DNA from: a virus
Virus record (IMG/VR): IMGVR_UViG_3300009285_000438
Span: 1-31,763 of that record
DNA: 31,763 nt
Reading direction: 5' to 3' (one strand)
Shown: positions 6,041 through 16,300 of the stretch, in pieces
Layout of the letters: each line of letters opens with the position of its first letter
Numbering within the stretch: the first letter of the stretch is position 1
Notes under the pieces: model-generated
Told to the model about the DNA's origin: nothing
Seen by the model: the letters and a program-made list of their open reading frames with translations, nothing else
The model's database searches: none
Program-made: the position numbers and the translations under genes

Positions 6041-6230
6041 GGTTTTGTTGCAGGCTCAGCGAAGCCCTACAATCAACAAGGGCAGGAAAGGGGTAGGAAG
6101 ATACCACGCAACCCCCCAAAGACTATCACGCGTTGACCACAGCGTCCGTCAGGGGCGTTCAGTGGTCGAGCCGATACCCTGGGAGGAGGTCAGACGGCAG
6201 TACTTCACCTGTTTCCCTCGTGCCAGATAG
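6033..6230 (+). CDS. Putative small basic protein overlapping the end of terS, 65 aa
   Basis: The frame begins MAEVLLQAQRSPTINKGRKG at an ATG eight bases inside the end of terS, with GAAAGG six bases upstream. It is strongly basic and ends EEVRRQYFTCFPRAR. No domain is evident. Good Shine-Dalgarno placement and a coupling overlap support translation, but composition alone does not prove it. A longer alternative start at 6015 lacks a site. Confidence 0.42.
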   Translation: MAEVLLQAQRSPTINKGRKGVGRYHATPQRLSRVDHSVRQGRSVVEPIPWEEVRRQYFTCFPRAR

Positions 6231-6274
6231 CCTTACACGGTACCGCCTATTACATAACTGGGATTAGTGCGCTG

Positions 6275-6297
6275 TTAGCCTCAGAATGGTAGGCTAA
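6275..6297 (+). promoter_or_regulatory. Inverted repeat TTAGCCT/AGGCTAA, related to the 3.6-kb repeats
   Basis: TTAGCCT (6275-6281) and AGGCTAA (6291-6297) form a dyad with a 9-base spacer. The left arm extends to TTAGCCTCA, the reverse complement of the TGAGGCTA(A) sequence at 3574-3628. A TTGACA follows directly at 6298-6303, but no convincing -10 is seen 16-18 bases later. The dyad is a plausible operator upstream of the candidate structured RNA and the terL block. Confidence 0.45.
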
Positions 6298-6335
6298 TTG
6301 ACATAACCCCAGGACAAACCGAGCAAACTATTTCA

Positions 6336-6509
6336 CTGGGCAGTAGGTTTGAGCGTGGACAGGGCCCGGGTCGCCCGGCCTGGTGGTTGAGGAAATTGAC
6401 CGGATGCCGGCGTCACTGGTTTCATAAGACCAAGATACGCAAAGGGCGGAGAGGGGTGGTCTCGTAAATCTTAGAACCACGAAACTGTAAGAGGTGCCCA
6501 GACTTTTTT
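6336..6509 (+). ncRNA. Candidate branched structured RNA between terS and terL
   Basis: A perfect 7-bp closing stem, CTGGGCA (6336-6342) with TGCCCAG (6495-6501), encloses at least four local hairpins. They are 6361-6381 (CCGGG/CCCGG with an AGG/CCT extension), 6398-6414 (CCGG/CCGG with an ATG loop), 6417-6432 (TGGTTT/AGACCA with a CATA loop) and 6456-6480 (GTGGTCT with AG-A-ACCAC). Six T's follow at 6504-6509. No convincing gene occupies 6231-6592. A structured untranslated leader for the terL block, a free noncoding RNA, or a packaging-related RNA are possible. The structure was drawn by hand and no known RNA family was recognised. Confidence 0.45.
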
Positions 6510-6592
6510 AGCATATTAAAAAGACTTTCTTTTAACCCATCAACGGCTCACATCGGCTTTAAGGATGAAAAAGTAGAGGGGAGAGAAAGAAA

Positions 6593-6634
6593 ATGCGCAA
6601 TGTAAAGGTTCTCAATCACAGGGTTGAGGAATGA
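6593..6634 (+). CDS. Possible 13-residue leader peptide
   Basis: An ATG at 6593 with GGGGAG upstream encodes MRNVKVLNHRVEE and a stop. It overlaps the start of the next short frame. It could be a translated leader, or the N-terminus of a zinc-ribbon microprotein separated by a frameshift: TGAGG occurs twice, at 6625-6629 and 6632-6636, which would fit a small duplication. Confidence 0.28.
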   Translation: MRNVKVLNHRVEE

Positions 6635-6713
6635 GGTTTACTGTCCGAAGTGCCGGGTGAAGTGTAAGGCGCTGCCGGCGCAGTTCAGTTTCGTGATGCT
6701 GGAAAGGAAGTAA
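6624..6713 (+). CDS. Possible 29-residue zinc-ribbon peptide (TTG start)
   Basis: From a TTG at 6624 the frame reads MRNEVYCPKCRVKCKALPAQ and ends FSFVMLERK. CPKC plus a further Cys suggests half of a zinc ribbon. The start is uncertain: there is no strong site before the TTG, and an intact gene might instead have begun at 6593 before a frameshift. It is immediately followed by the next small gene. Confidence 0.35.
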   Translation: MRNEVYCPKCRVKCKALPAQFSFVMLERK

Positions 6714-6718
6714 GGGAG

Positions 6719-6790
6719 ATGTTGTACGGCTTGCTTGTAATCGCTTTGTTCGGTCTACTGGTGTGCCACTGGATTGAGGGGGAGGCGTGA
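6719..6790 (+). CDS. 23-residue single-pass membrane microprotein
   Basis: The frame encodes MLYGLLVIALFGLLVCHWIE plus GEA. Residues 2-17 are continuously hydrophobic, consistent with one membrane helix. AAGGGAG abuts the ATG, with a second AAGGAAG a few bases further upstream. The stop overlaps the next start in a GTGA arrangement, indicating coupling. No family is recognised. Its position right before the terminase block is unusual for a lysis gene. Confidence 0.5.
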   Translation: MLYGLLVIALFGLLVCHWIEGEA

Positions 6791-7062
6791 AATACATAAC
6801 GACTCAAACGATAACTCGAGCAGACGGGAAGCTCGTTGCCACTCCGTACTTTTTCGCTAAGAATATCTGGGGCGGGCGAATGGTTCCCCTCAAATCCATT
6901 GATGCTGGTCTGGTGCCAAAGCATCTTGGGGTAGCCTTCACCAGATACGACATGAAGGCGAAGATGATGTATCCCAAGCCATTCCATCTGCTGTTCCGCT
7001 TTTTGAACTGGCTGGATTACTGGACGACTTTGCCAGTAGGGAAGGATACTTTCAGTTGGTGA
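6787..7062 (+). CDS. Hypothetical phage protein, 91 aa
   Basis: The GTG at 6787 overlaps the stop of the membrane microprotein and its own stop overlaps the GTG start of terL (GTGA both times), so it lies in a coupled chain. The product begins MKYITTQTITRADGKLVATP and is rich in aromatic and basic residues, with a hydrophobic-aromatic stretch near the C-terminus (FHLLFRFLNWLDYWTTL). No known family is recognised. A packaging accessory role is only suggested by position. Confidence 0.62.
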   Translation: MKYITTQTITRADGKLVATPYFFAKNIWGGRMVPLKSIDAGLVPKHLGVAFTRYDMKAKMMYPKPFHLLFRFLNWLDYWTTLPVGKDTFSW

Positions 7063-8390
7063 CTACACCCGTCAAGGTCAAGCCGTTCCGCGAGATAACG
7101 CCGGAGGGTAAGCTGATTCTCAATCTCCACCCGGGCCAGACGAGGGCGTGGCTGTCCAAGAAGCGGTACATAGGGATGCTGGCGGGTTCTCAGGGCGGGA
7201 AGACGGTGTTCGGGCCGCACTGGCTGGACAGGGAAATCAGGACCTGCGGACCTGGTGACTACCTGATTGGCACCTCCACTTTCCCGCTGCTCGACCGGAA
7301 GCTCTTGCCTGAGTTCCTGTATGTCTTCGTAGACCTGTTCCACTACGGGACGTACAACGACAACAAGAAGATTTTTACCTTCTTCACCAAGAAGACGGTT
7401 CGGAAAAAGACAGACCGCATACTGTTTCCTGACTCCGATGTAGAGTCAAAGGTGTTCATCGGCTCGGCGCAGAATCCTGAGTCGATGGAGTCGGCCACGG
7501 TAAAAGCTATCTGGCTGGACGAACCAGGACAAAAGCAGTTCAAGCGGGAGACGTGGGAAGCGGTCGAGAGACGCGGCTTAATTAACAAGGCGCGCATCCT
7601 GATGACGACCACACTCTACTGCCTGGGATGGCTCAAGACCGAGATTTACGACCGCGGCATCAAGGGCGACCATGACATTGACATAATCCAGTTCGACTCG
7701 ATTGAAAACCCGGCCTTCCCGATTGACGAATACCAGCGCATGAAGCGGACGATGCCCGACTGGAAGTTCCAGATGTTCCACCGGGGGCGCTTCTCGAAAC
7801 CTGCTGGACTGATTTATGACGCGCTGACCGAAAACGACATCATCGAGCCGTTTGAAATCCCCAAAGACTGGCCGAGATACGTGGGACACGACTTTGGGCC
7901 CTCGAACACCGTAGCCCTGTGGAAAGCCTATGACGTGGCGACAGGAACGTTCTACACCTACCGCGATTACGCCGCTGGCAATCTGTCTACCTTCGAGACG
8001 GTCACGAACTGGATCGAACTTTCAAAGGGTGAACGGATAGCCAGTAGGATTGGCGGGTCGCCCACTGAGGACGGCTGGCGGGGTGACTTCTCTCAGGCGG
8101 GCTGGCGGATAGATAAACCGCTTGACGGCAATGTGGAGTCGGGTATCAATCGGGTCTACGGCTTTGAGAAACTGCACAAGCACAAGGTCTTCCGAACCTG
8201 CCAGAACTACTTGTCTGAGAAACAGTCTTACAGCCGGGAACTTGACGATAACTACAACGTGACCGACAGGATCGAGGACAAGTCCATCTTTCACTTCATG
8301 GATGCCGAGCGGTATATGATGACGCAGTTCAGGCAGGCGATTGTTTCACCCGCGGATGGCGAAAGGGCGCCAGTGGGCAGGAGAGTCTAA
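7059..8390 (+). CDS. terL: Terminase large subunit (ATPase-nuclease)
   Basis: The 443-aa protein carries Walker A GSQGGKT at residues 43-49, a Walker B region AIWLDEPGQ around 150-158, and a coupling TTT motif near 183-185. The C-terminal RNase H-like nuclease has YVGHDFG (Asp 278), a second candidate acid in RGDFSQAG (Asp 343) and HFMDAERYMM (Asp 415). It packages DNA into the prohead and cuts concatemers, docked on the portal encoded just downstream. The GTG at 7059 is chosen over the TTG at 7056 because it forms a 4-nt overlap with the preceding stop. The length is normal for the family. Confidence 0.95.
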   Translation: MTTPVKVKPFREITPEGKLILNLHPGQTRAWLSKKRYIGMLAGSQGGKTVFGPHWLDREIRTCGPGDYLIGTSTFPLLDRKLLPEFLYVFVDLFHYGTYNDNKKIFTFFTKKTVRKKTDRILFPDSDVESKVFIGSAQNPESMESATVKAIWLDEPGQKQFKRETWEAVERRGLINKARILMTTTLYCLGWLKTEIYDRGIKGDHDIDIIQFDSIENPAFPIDEYQRMKRTMPDWKFQMFHRGRFSKPAGLIYDALTENDIIEPFEIPKDWPRYVGHDFGPSNTVALWKAYDVATGTFYTYRDYAAGNLSTFETVTNWIELSKGERIASRIGGSPTEDGWRGDFSQAGWRIDKPLDGNVESGINRVYGFEKLHKHKVFRTCQNYLSEKQSYSRELDDNYNVTDRIEDKSIFHFMDAERYMMTQFRQAIVSPADGERAPVGRRV

Positions 8391-8392
8391 CT

Positions 8393-10195
8393 ATGACGAA
8401 AATTCGTGATTTGAAAGGCAGTAAAGCCATTCCGCAGTCCACTTCGCTATCGGCGCAGATGCCTGTTGAACTTGCTGTTAGAGCCACTGATGACGAGACG
8501 ATGCAGTGGATTACGGGTGTCAATGCGGACTGGGGCAAACACATATTCCCCAGAATGGACGAGGATGAGAGATTATGGACTCTCGACCCGTTTGTTCTCC
8601 GGGACGCAAAGGACAAAGAGCTCGAGGATGTCCAGCACGTTACCCTTAACGACCCCAGGGTTTTCGGAGAGCGGGTTCTGGCTGTCCTGAATGAGTCCGA
8701 AGAGCTTATTGAAATCAACGGGCAGAGAGACGGCAAAGAACTGGACGGGCACCAGACGGGCATAATCGAGGACTGGTGGCGCGACCTAACCTATCTCGCC
8801 AACGAGCAACTCAACTCCGTTCTAATGCCCGATATGGACTTCTACTTCTGGGAGCAAATCTGTATCAGGGGAAGGGTAGGAGTGAGGCTCCTTCTTTCAC
8901 AGGATGAACAGGGTTTTGAAGTCGATGCTCTGCCGATTGATATGCGGAAGTGCGTCTACGCTGTCGGGCGGCGCGGTTTATCCAAGGTAGCCTTCTGGGA
9001 CGACCTAGACCGCGATGCCTGCCGCGAGGAATATCCAGGATACAAACCAGAGTCAGGACTGCCGATAATCAGGCGCTGGGACTACTGGGATAATGTCGAA
9101 GAGGTGATTTTCCTTGACGGCAAGTTCTACGAGGCTATTCCGAACAAGTTAAAACACCCGCCATTTGTCATACAACTCTGCCAGGTGGGAACTTTCCTGG
9201 ACACGTCACCGCGCTCCCTGCGCATGAGGGGCGACTCAATATTCAGCGCCAACCGAGAATTGTATCCCCACATGAATAAGATTGCTTCAATCCTACAGAC
9301 GATGAACATGTTGTCTCTGGCGCCTCCGCAGGTCTTGAAAAGCGTATCCGGTAAGAAACTACCTGATGAACCGATTTACCGTCTCGGTCGCATATTGGCG
9401 CTTGAAAACTCAGAGGGTCTCCAGAAGATAGACGGACCTGACCTGCTGGGCGCCGGCCGCTTCTTTATGGCTACCTTGACGGGTTCTCTGCAAAGAGGTT
9501 CAATCAGCAATATCGACTGGGGCAATCTCCAATTTCAGCTTTCCCAGGTGGCGATTGCTACCCTGGCGGGCGCTTCGAGACAGGTCTTCACGCCCAGACT
9601 CAAGACTATGGAACGGTTCAAGAGGCTGATGGCGAAAGAAGCCATCTGGCAATTCAGGTATTTTGGTCTGGAGGCCGACATCGGCAGGGTGGGCAAGAAG
9701 CGGACTTACACCACCGATGACCTCGCTGGCGATTACACTATGGACTTCGAGTATCTGGCGACTCTTCCCGAGCAGGTTGCGGCTAACTACGGTCTCGCTC
9801 AGATGGCAAAGGCGGGCAACTGGATGGACGACAGGAGCATCCGCAAGTCAATCCTAAAGTATCGGGACTACGATGATGTCAGCGAGAAAGTCCTGGTTCA
9901 GGATGCCCAGAAAATCAGTAGGGCTTTAAGCCTTTTCGTTCAAGCGAAAGCCCTCGATAAGCAGGGGCGGATAGACGAAGCTAAATTGCTTTTGATTGAA
10001 GTCGGGCAGGCGCTGGAGGGCGAAGCGCAGAAGGAAGTATCGCGTCTGACTGGCATCGAGATACCGCAAGCCTCTCCTGAGCAAGAGACCGCGGCAATGC
10101 AGATAGGCCCAGGTTCTCCCGTTGAAGGGGCGGTCAGGACTACCCGCAAAGCCGAATCCCCTGGCGCTGGCGAAATCGAGGAGGAGACAGTCTGA
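8393..10195 (+). CDS. Portal protein
   Basis: The 600-aa protein follows terL by two bases with a GGAG site. It has typical portal layout: an N-terminal region with acidic and aromatic segments, a long central region including IRRWDYWDNVEEVIF and RSLRMRGDSIFSANRELYPH, the helix-rich stem region around LYPHMNKIASILQTMNMLSL, and a helical C-terminal crown with QALEGEAQKEVSRLTG and a Pro/Gly/Glu-rich tail. In tailed phages twelve copies form the ring through which DNA enters and leaves. The length is usual for podovirus-like portals. The assignment rests on pattern plus location. Confidence 0.87.
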   Translation: MTKIRDLKGSKAIPQSTSLSAQMPVELAVRATDDETMQWITGVNADWGKHIFPRMDEDERLWTLDPFVLRDAKDKELEDVQHVTLNDPRVFGERVLAVLNESEELIEINGQRDGKELDGHQTGIIEDWWRDLTYLANEQLNSVLMPDMDFYFWEQICIRGRVGVRLLLSQDEQGFEVDALPIDMRKCVYAVGRRGLSKVAFWDDLDRDACREEYPGYKPESGLPIIRRWDYWDNVEEVIFLDGKFYEAIPNKLKHPPFVIQLCQVGTFLDTSPRSLRMRGDSIFSANRELYPHMNKIASILQTMNMLSLAPPQVLKSVSGKKLPDEPIYRLGRILALENSEGLQKIDGPDLLGAGRFFMATLTGSLQRGSISNIDWGNLQFQLSQVAIATLAGASRQVFTPRLKTMERFKRLMAKEAIWQFRYFGLEADIGRVGKKRTYTTDDLAGDYTMDFEYLATLPEQVAANYGLAQMAKAGNWMDDRSIRKSILKYRDYDDVSEKVLVQDAQKISRALSLFVQAKALDKQGRIDEAKLLLIEVGQALEGEAQKEVSRLTGIEIPQASPEQETAAMQIGPGSPVEGAVRTTRKAESPGAGEIEEETV

Positions 10196-10344
10196 TGACT
10201 TTCCATAACGAGGAACTCAAGAAACTCTCTCAGAACATAATCAACCGCGCTATCCAGAAGCGGGTTATTGGAGTTGGCGTTAATCCCCTTATTCAACATA
10301 TCCGTGCATCCATAACCAGAAAACCGAATGTTCCAAAGGTGTAG
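10195..10344 (+). CDS. Small basic phage protein, 49 aa
   Basis: The frame begins MTFHNEELKKLSQNIINRAI at an ATG overlapping the portal stop (TGATG), with GGAGGAG about nine bases upstream. It ends ASITRKPNVPKV. It is a basic, mostly helical peptide of unknown role. It lies between portal and the giant protein and is almost certainly co-translated with the portal. Confidence 0.62.
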   Translation: MTFHNEELKKLSQNIINRAIQKRVIGVGVNPLIQHIRASITRKPNVPKV

Positions 10345-10347
10345 TGA

Positions 10348-13300
10348 ATGGTAATTGGTTTTGACATAAGTAAATACAGAAAGCCGAAGACTCTGCTTCC
10401 GGGACAGGCTGAAGAGCAACTTCTGGAATCTGGTGTAATTCCAGAAGAGCCAGTCGGGATTGAACCTGTGACAGCGCCGGCTCCTATTTCGACCATTCTG
10501 CCGTCCGGCATTATCGAGAGAGCGCCTGTCTTCCCCAAGATGCCGACTGTCGAAGAGGCGGACGCCGCGATGAAACGCCTCTATCCTGACGTTCCTGATA
10601 TGCAAATCAGCTACATGCAGGCTTACGCCGACCAGTACCCGGATGAATTTGTCGATGAGATACGGCGCCAGGGGCGGACTCCCGATACTGAGATAATCCT
10701 GAAGAGTCTTGAACTTCCCGACCTGTCGGTCGACGAAATCTTCAACGAGAAAGCGGCCGCCTTACAAAAGGGGATGATAACCGTAGACGGCGTCAGGAAA
10801 CTCATTAACCTGGATGTCAATACCGGCATAGCCTACGATGATAACGGGCAGAAGGTAGCGACTTACAATCCCATCTTCAAGGATTTCGAGTCTAAACCCA
10901 GAGAAGGTTTTTTCAAGGATACCTGGGATACTGTCCAATATGCTACTCGTCAATACTGGGAATTAGGCGAAAACTTTGTCCTCGGCGCGCTGCCAACCCT
11001 AATCTACCCTGAAATAGACTCAAATTCTTACGGCGGTCTCGGCCGGTTTCTGAATGAGACCAATAAGCAGATGCGCCAAGACTTTCGATGGCGTTATTAT
11101 AAGAACAAAAAGCAATACGAGGACTGGATTAAGAAAAACCCGGAGATTGTCCCCGATGTAAAGTTTCAGGAGGGCGCTTTCAAGCATCCCGAACTCCTGA
11201 AGGACCCGCGCTATTTAGCTTATGAAATGGCTAATGTTGTGCCGTTCATAGTTGCCGTTGGTGGTATTTCGCTGGCCACTGGTGGCACTGGCGGCGCCTT
11301 TTTGTTGGCGTCAACTTCCGTTATGGGAGCCGTGGAAGGGGGAGCGGTTTACGAAGAAGCAAGAAACGCCGGCGCCTCAGAAGCTGACGCGTCTTCTATT
11401 GCGCTAGTTGGAGGCACTCTGATTGGGCTTCTCGAAAGCGTTGGTCGCATCCCGCTTTTGAAACAGGCTAGCCCGCTTCTTTTCAGGAAGTTCAAACAGG
11501 AGGCTTCCAAAGAACTCGTCAAGAAAACGATGTGGGACGTAACTAAAAAGTTTGGCAGGAACTTCACAATTAGCCAGTTTGCCGAAACGGCTACGGAGGA
11601 TATGCAGGAAGTCGTTGGCAATGTGGCAGTCCGCTTCTTTGACAAAAATAGGAAGTGGTACGAGAACCTGCCTGATATTACAGTAAAGACACTGGTAGCC
11701 AATTTATTGCCAGGGGCTGGCGGAGCCGCTGTTTCAGTTCGCCCGGGAATCCGGGAGGACATCAAGGCCACAGTTGATAAAGCGGTGAGAGATGAGCGCG
11801 GGTTTATCGGCGGTGAAGGCGAACCCTCTCCTGAATCCATCTTATCCGAACTCCGCCAGTACAAAGCCGACCTCGAAAAAGAACTGGCAGCCAAGTACAG
11901 CAAAGAGACGGAAAAGCAACTCCGCACTATCGAGTGGCGCATCAGGGACTTGCAGGAAAAGATGGAAAAACCTGCACCTGAAAAGGTTACACCTGTTACC
12001 GTAGAGGTTACAAAACACCCCCAGTATGCTGAATCTCTCAAAAGTTACACTGAGGAACTTAGCGGGGCTTCAGATTTGGCAGTTATACAGGCAAGAGAAT
12101 CTTCATTATCCGTAAGAACGGGTATCCCTGCCGAAAAACAAAATCTCAAGGGGGCGGAGAAGGTTCTTGCGGACGCAGAAGACCCACTTTTGGGGATTGA
12201 TAAGACTCGTGTCCTAGAGTCGATAGAGCGTCACAAGTCTGCAATTGCCGATGAAACTGCAAGACTCGTTGCTGCTGAAGCAGAAATAGCAAAGCGAGGG
12301 CTTAAGATTCCCAAAGCCGAACCTGGTATGCCTGAAGCGGGTGTCCAGGAGACGATGTTGCCCGGTGAAGTCTCAGCCAAAGAAGTCTTCCCCAAAGGCA
12401 AAGGCAAAGTCACTCAGATTTCAATGGATGAAGCCGCTAAGTTGAGGGCAATGGAGGAGGAAGCGAAAGCCAGATTACCAGTAACACCTGAAGAGGTCAG
12501 AGTCGAAGCCGAAGAGGGAGCCACTAAGGAATTTCAGAATCGGATGGAACTAGAAGCGCTAAAAGAGGAGCACGCCGCCGACCCCGCCAGCAAATTCGTT
12601 GATGTCGTGGCAAAGGCTGGTAGTTATAAGGGCGAAATCAGATACCTGACCAGAACTCAGTATCGCCTATTGACCGGCGCCAGATGGGTAACTCAAACGG
12701 GTGAAGTCGGCGGCAAGAAGTTCAAAAGAAAAATACTACAGGGCGGTAGCGAGCCGACTCCTGGAATGATGCAGAAAGAGGGCGGTATCTCCACTGGCAA
12801 AATCAGGTGGGAATATGCCCTTGATACGATAGCGACTGAAAACAAATACGCCGATGCCGATGCGTTCAAAGAGGCGATTGAGAAAGCCCTTGAGCGAAAG
12901 CACACCATAGATGTCCTTGAGGGCGCGGTTACTCCTGTTCCCAAACCGAGCAAGGCGGAAATTGAAAAGGCAAAAGCCAAACCTTTAGCGTTATTGCCTG
13001 AGACAAGCCTAGAAGAGCAACAGGCTAATATTACGCCTCTGGGTCTGCCTAAACTGACCATGGCGCAGGTCGATGTGCTGGTGGGCTTCTTTGGCGAGTA
13101 TCTGGAAAATCCGAATACCCTGACAGCGTGGGACTTGACCAGAGAACTCAGACGGGAGAGCCGCGCGGGTAGAGCGGAAAACCTCAAGGCTAGAGCGCAG
13201 GAACTCATTGTCTCTAAAGGTCTGAACGCCGAAGAGGGAATGAAGCAGGCTATCAGAGAGTCCTTGTCTGGCGAACTGCCTGCTGTTAGCACTGGCTATT

Positions 13301-16300
13301 TCGAGGGGATGGTCACCGACCTGCGGGATGCACTCTTCACAAAAGTTTATCAAGTCTTGAAGGAAGAGCCTTTCGAGATGGCTTCGACCATCACGGCGTT
13401 GACTAATGCTCTGGCTGGCAAACCGATACCCAGAGAGCCGGGCGTTAGGGGTGGTTCTGCCTTTACCAGACTGCAAAAGGTTTTCGGAACTCAACCGAAA
13501 GTCCTGAAGGCTATCGAAAAGATTGCCGATGAGCAAAAGCCTCTGGACAAATGGGTAGAAGGTATTTACCACGAGACGGGTAGAGAACCGATACCGATTG
13601 ACCAGGAGACGGCGGATTACCTGCGGCACCTGAGCGAGATACCCTTTGGTCAAGCGATGCTGGGGGAAAGGTATCAACCGTTACCTCCGTTGCCTCTAGA
13701 CACCAGAACCGCGGCGCAGAAACAGACAGACCTCGAAGCATTCAAGTTGGAACTCACGCCTGACCAGTATAAGAACTGGACTCCTGAAAGGCTTGAGCAA
13801 CTATCGTTCCTCCGCATAAACCTGTTGACCTCCGATTATCAGGCTAAACTAATTGAGTCCAAGTGGATACCGCCTCAACCGTTGGCGAAGGATACGAGAA
13901 CCGCGGCGCAGAAAGCCCTAGACCTTCAGGAATTTGCTACGGAATTGGCTCCTGCGCCCGTAGGAGTAAGCCAACCAATCTACGAAGCACCGATTGAAGA
14001 GGGTATTAAGGCGATCCCGTTGTGGCCAGCACCTGCTAAGGACGCTATAATCAGAGTCCTCAAAGAAATCGGGATGGTTCCCATTGATATTGGCAACTTC
14101 CTCAGGGCGATGAAGTCATCTATTGACCAGTCATACTGGAGACAGATAATGCCTCTCATTGCAGGGCATCCGAAAGAGTTTTTCCAGTCGAACATTGATG
14201 CTTGGGCAGGAACATTTAGCCAAAAGAATGCCGAGGCTCAGTGGGAACGCATCACCAGAAGTCCGTTATATGCGATTTATGATGCCTTGCAGAAAAAAGA
14301 CGGCAGAGACTTCCTGCGCCCTCTCAAGATACCCAAGGGGACTGCGCAATGGAAGACCGTTGAGGAAATGGGGAATCTTATCCAGGAACGGCTCATTCCC
14401 AGGCTTACCAGTAAACTACCTAACGTCAAGTTGGCGAATCGCGGTTTTGTTTCTGGCATCAACTCAGCCACCTGGGGTATCTTTGAGAATTTCTACAAGT
14501 TGATGTTGCGAAAGTCGGAATTATATGCTTCTGGCGAACTGAAACTGAAGCCGGGTGAAGTCTTCGATATAGTGCAAGCGATGGATGCTGAAGCTACGAA
14601 GTTGGCTGACTGGACAGGCAGGGCATCACTGGGCCCGTTGGCTAAGGCTGGCCCTGCAATTGCCGCACTTGTCTATGCTCCAAGATATGTAGTAGGCAGA
14701 GCAATCGGGCCGAGGCACCTTTTTTCAGCCAATAAATTTGTTCGCCAAGAGGCATGGAAGGATGCGGCTCTTTTCGTTAGCGTAATCGGAGGATTCATTC
14801 TTTTGGGCGTAAAACTTGACTGGTGGGAAACAGAACTTGACCCAAGAAGCGCAGACTTTATGAAAATCCGCATAGGCAACCTGCATATTGACCCTTGGGG
14901 TGGCGCGCAACAGCTTGCCGTATTCTTTACTAAAGTGGCTTACGTTATGGCCGCCCCTGTTACCGGTGAACAGGCAATGGGTATCTCTACCACAACGGGC
15001 ATGGAATATCCTTTGGACTTTATGAGCCTCACCGAAAACTTTATCAAAAGTAAGGAAGCGCCTCTCGCCGCCGCCTTCTTGGAATATATGACGGGCAAGA
15101 CCTATGGCGGTGAGGACATAGATGTTAAAAACCTGAAGCAATGGGCTGACCGTGTAGCGCCAATGTCCATTCAGGATATATGGGAGTCTATTATAGAACA
15201 ACCCGAGACAACAGTTATTGCAGGTATTCTCAGTTTTACAGGTTTCGGCGTCCAGACCTATACCGGCGACTGGAAAGAGAACTTCCCAAAGATGGGACTG
15301 CCGAAGTATTCCGACAATTTGCCCTACGGACAGACTGAGCCAAAGTACGATACAGCCGACTTCTGGACTGATACTGCCAAACAACTCAAGGACGTTGACC
15401 CCGCTACTCTGACTGAGGCAAAGGGATTTCCCGACTATATCAGGGCAATCGCTGAAGCTAGAGAAATTGCCGACCAACTGGATATTTTACCGAATGAGAA
15501 GTTGGTTGACCTTAACGCTGATGCCAGTAAAGGCGCGACCTTCGTTCAATACTACCAGATGTGGAAAGACAGGGAAGTGATTGTTGCTTCTGGTGATGAG
15601 GAAAAGCTAAAGACATTTGACCAGGATGAGCGCACACGGAACGCCAATCTAGGCAACTTCTCGCAAAGACAATTCGCCTTGCTTAATGAATACTGGTCAA
15701 TCGCCGATAAAAAGAAGCAGGTTGAATTTCTGGAACAGCACAGGTCTGAAATCGGCGTCAATCTCAGGACTGAAGCCCTGCGTTCAAACCCGAAAGAAAA
15801 CGCCCAACTCGCGGTCTGGGGTCAAGCGAAGATAATGAGCCTTGAAGCTTATAACCAGACTAAGGCGATACTTCAGGAACTGGACATTCCCGATAGCGCA
15901 ATTCCCACGTTCGCTCTCCCGCCTGAGAAGTCAGTCAAGAACTATTTTGAATACCTGAAGACAGGCGAAGAGAAGGGCTACAACAGTTGGGAAGTCCAGC
16001 TCTTAATGACGCAGGATAACGACCTGCGGGATTGGCTGGAGCGGGACACGGTAGATACCCCGCCAGAAGCCCTGCGATTGAAAATAAAGCACCGTCCCCT
16101 GTTTGACCTTAGTGATTCATACTCCAACAAGGAATCGGCGAACTATCTTGATGACACGGTAAAGGATAAAGACGGTCTGACTGCAAGAGATAGAGCGCAA
16201 GCAAAATTGAAAACTGACAATCCTATCTGGGTAGATGACGGCAGACGTATCGAGGCGATTGAACATAACGGCATTGAACATTCCGAGGCGTGGGTAGCAA

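Noticed and set aside
6387-6404. RNase P-like motif (TTGAGGAAATTGACCGG resembling GAGGAAAGTCCGG)
   Set aside because: The match is partial, and the distal conserved RNase P elements and expected length of about 350 nt are not seen.
6231-6786. Group I or group II intron in the terminase intergenic region
   Set aside because: I could not find a convincing intron core, splice-site context or intron-encoded protein, and the flanking genes are complete.
9940-10605. 221-residue minus-strand frame opposite the portal end
   Set aside because: It is antisense to the portal, the 49-aa gene and the giant gene, has Ser/Arg-rich low-complexity composition and no ribosome-binding site.
11349-12041. 230-residue minus-strand frame, and similar antisense frames at 12693-13292, 13009-13677 and 14725-15477
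   Set aside because: All lie opposite the uninterrupted giant gene and have Ser- or Cys-rich shadow composition without domain signatures.
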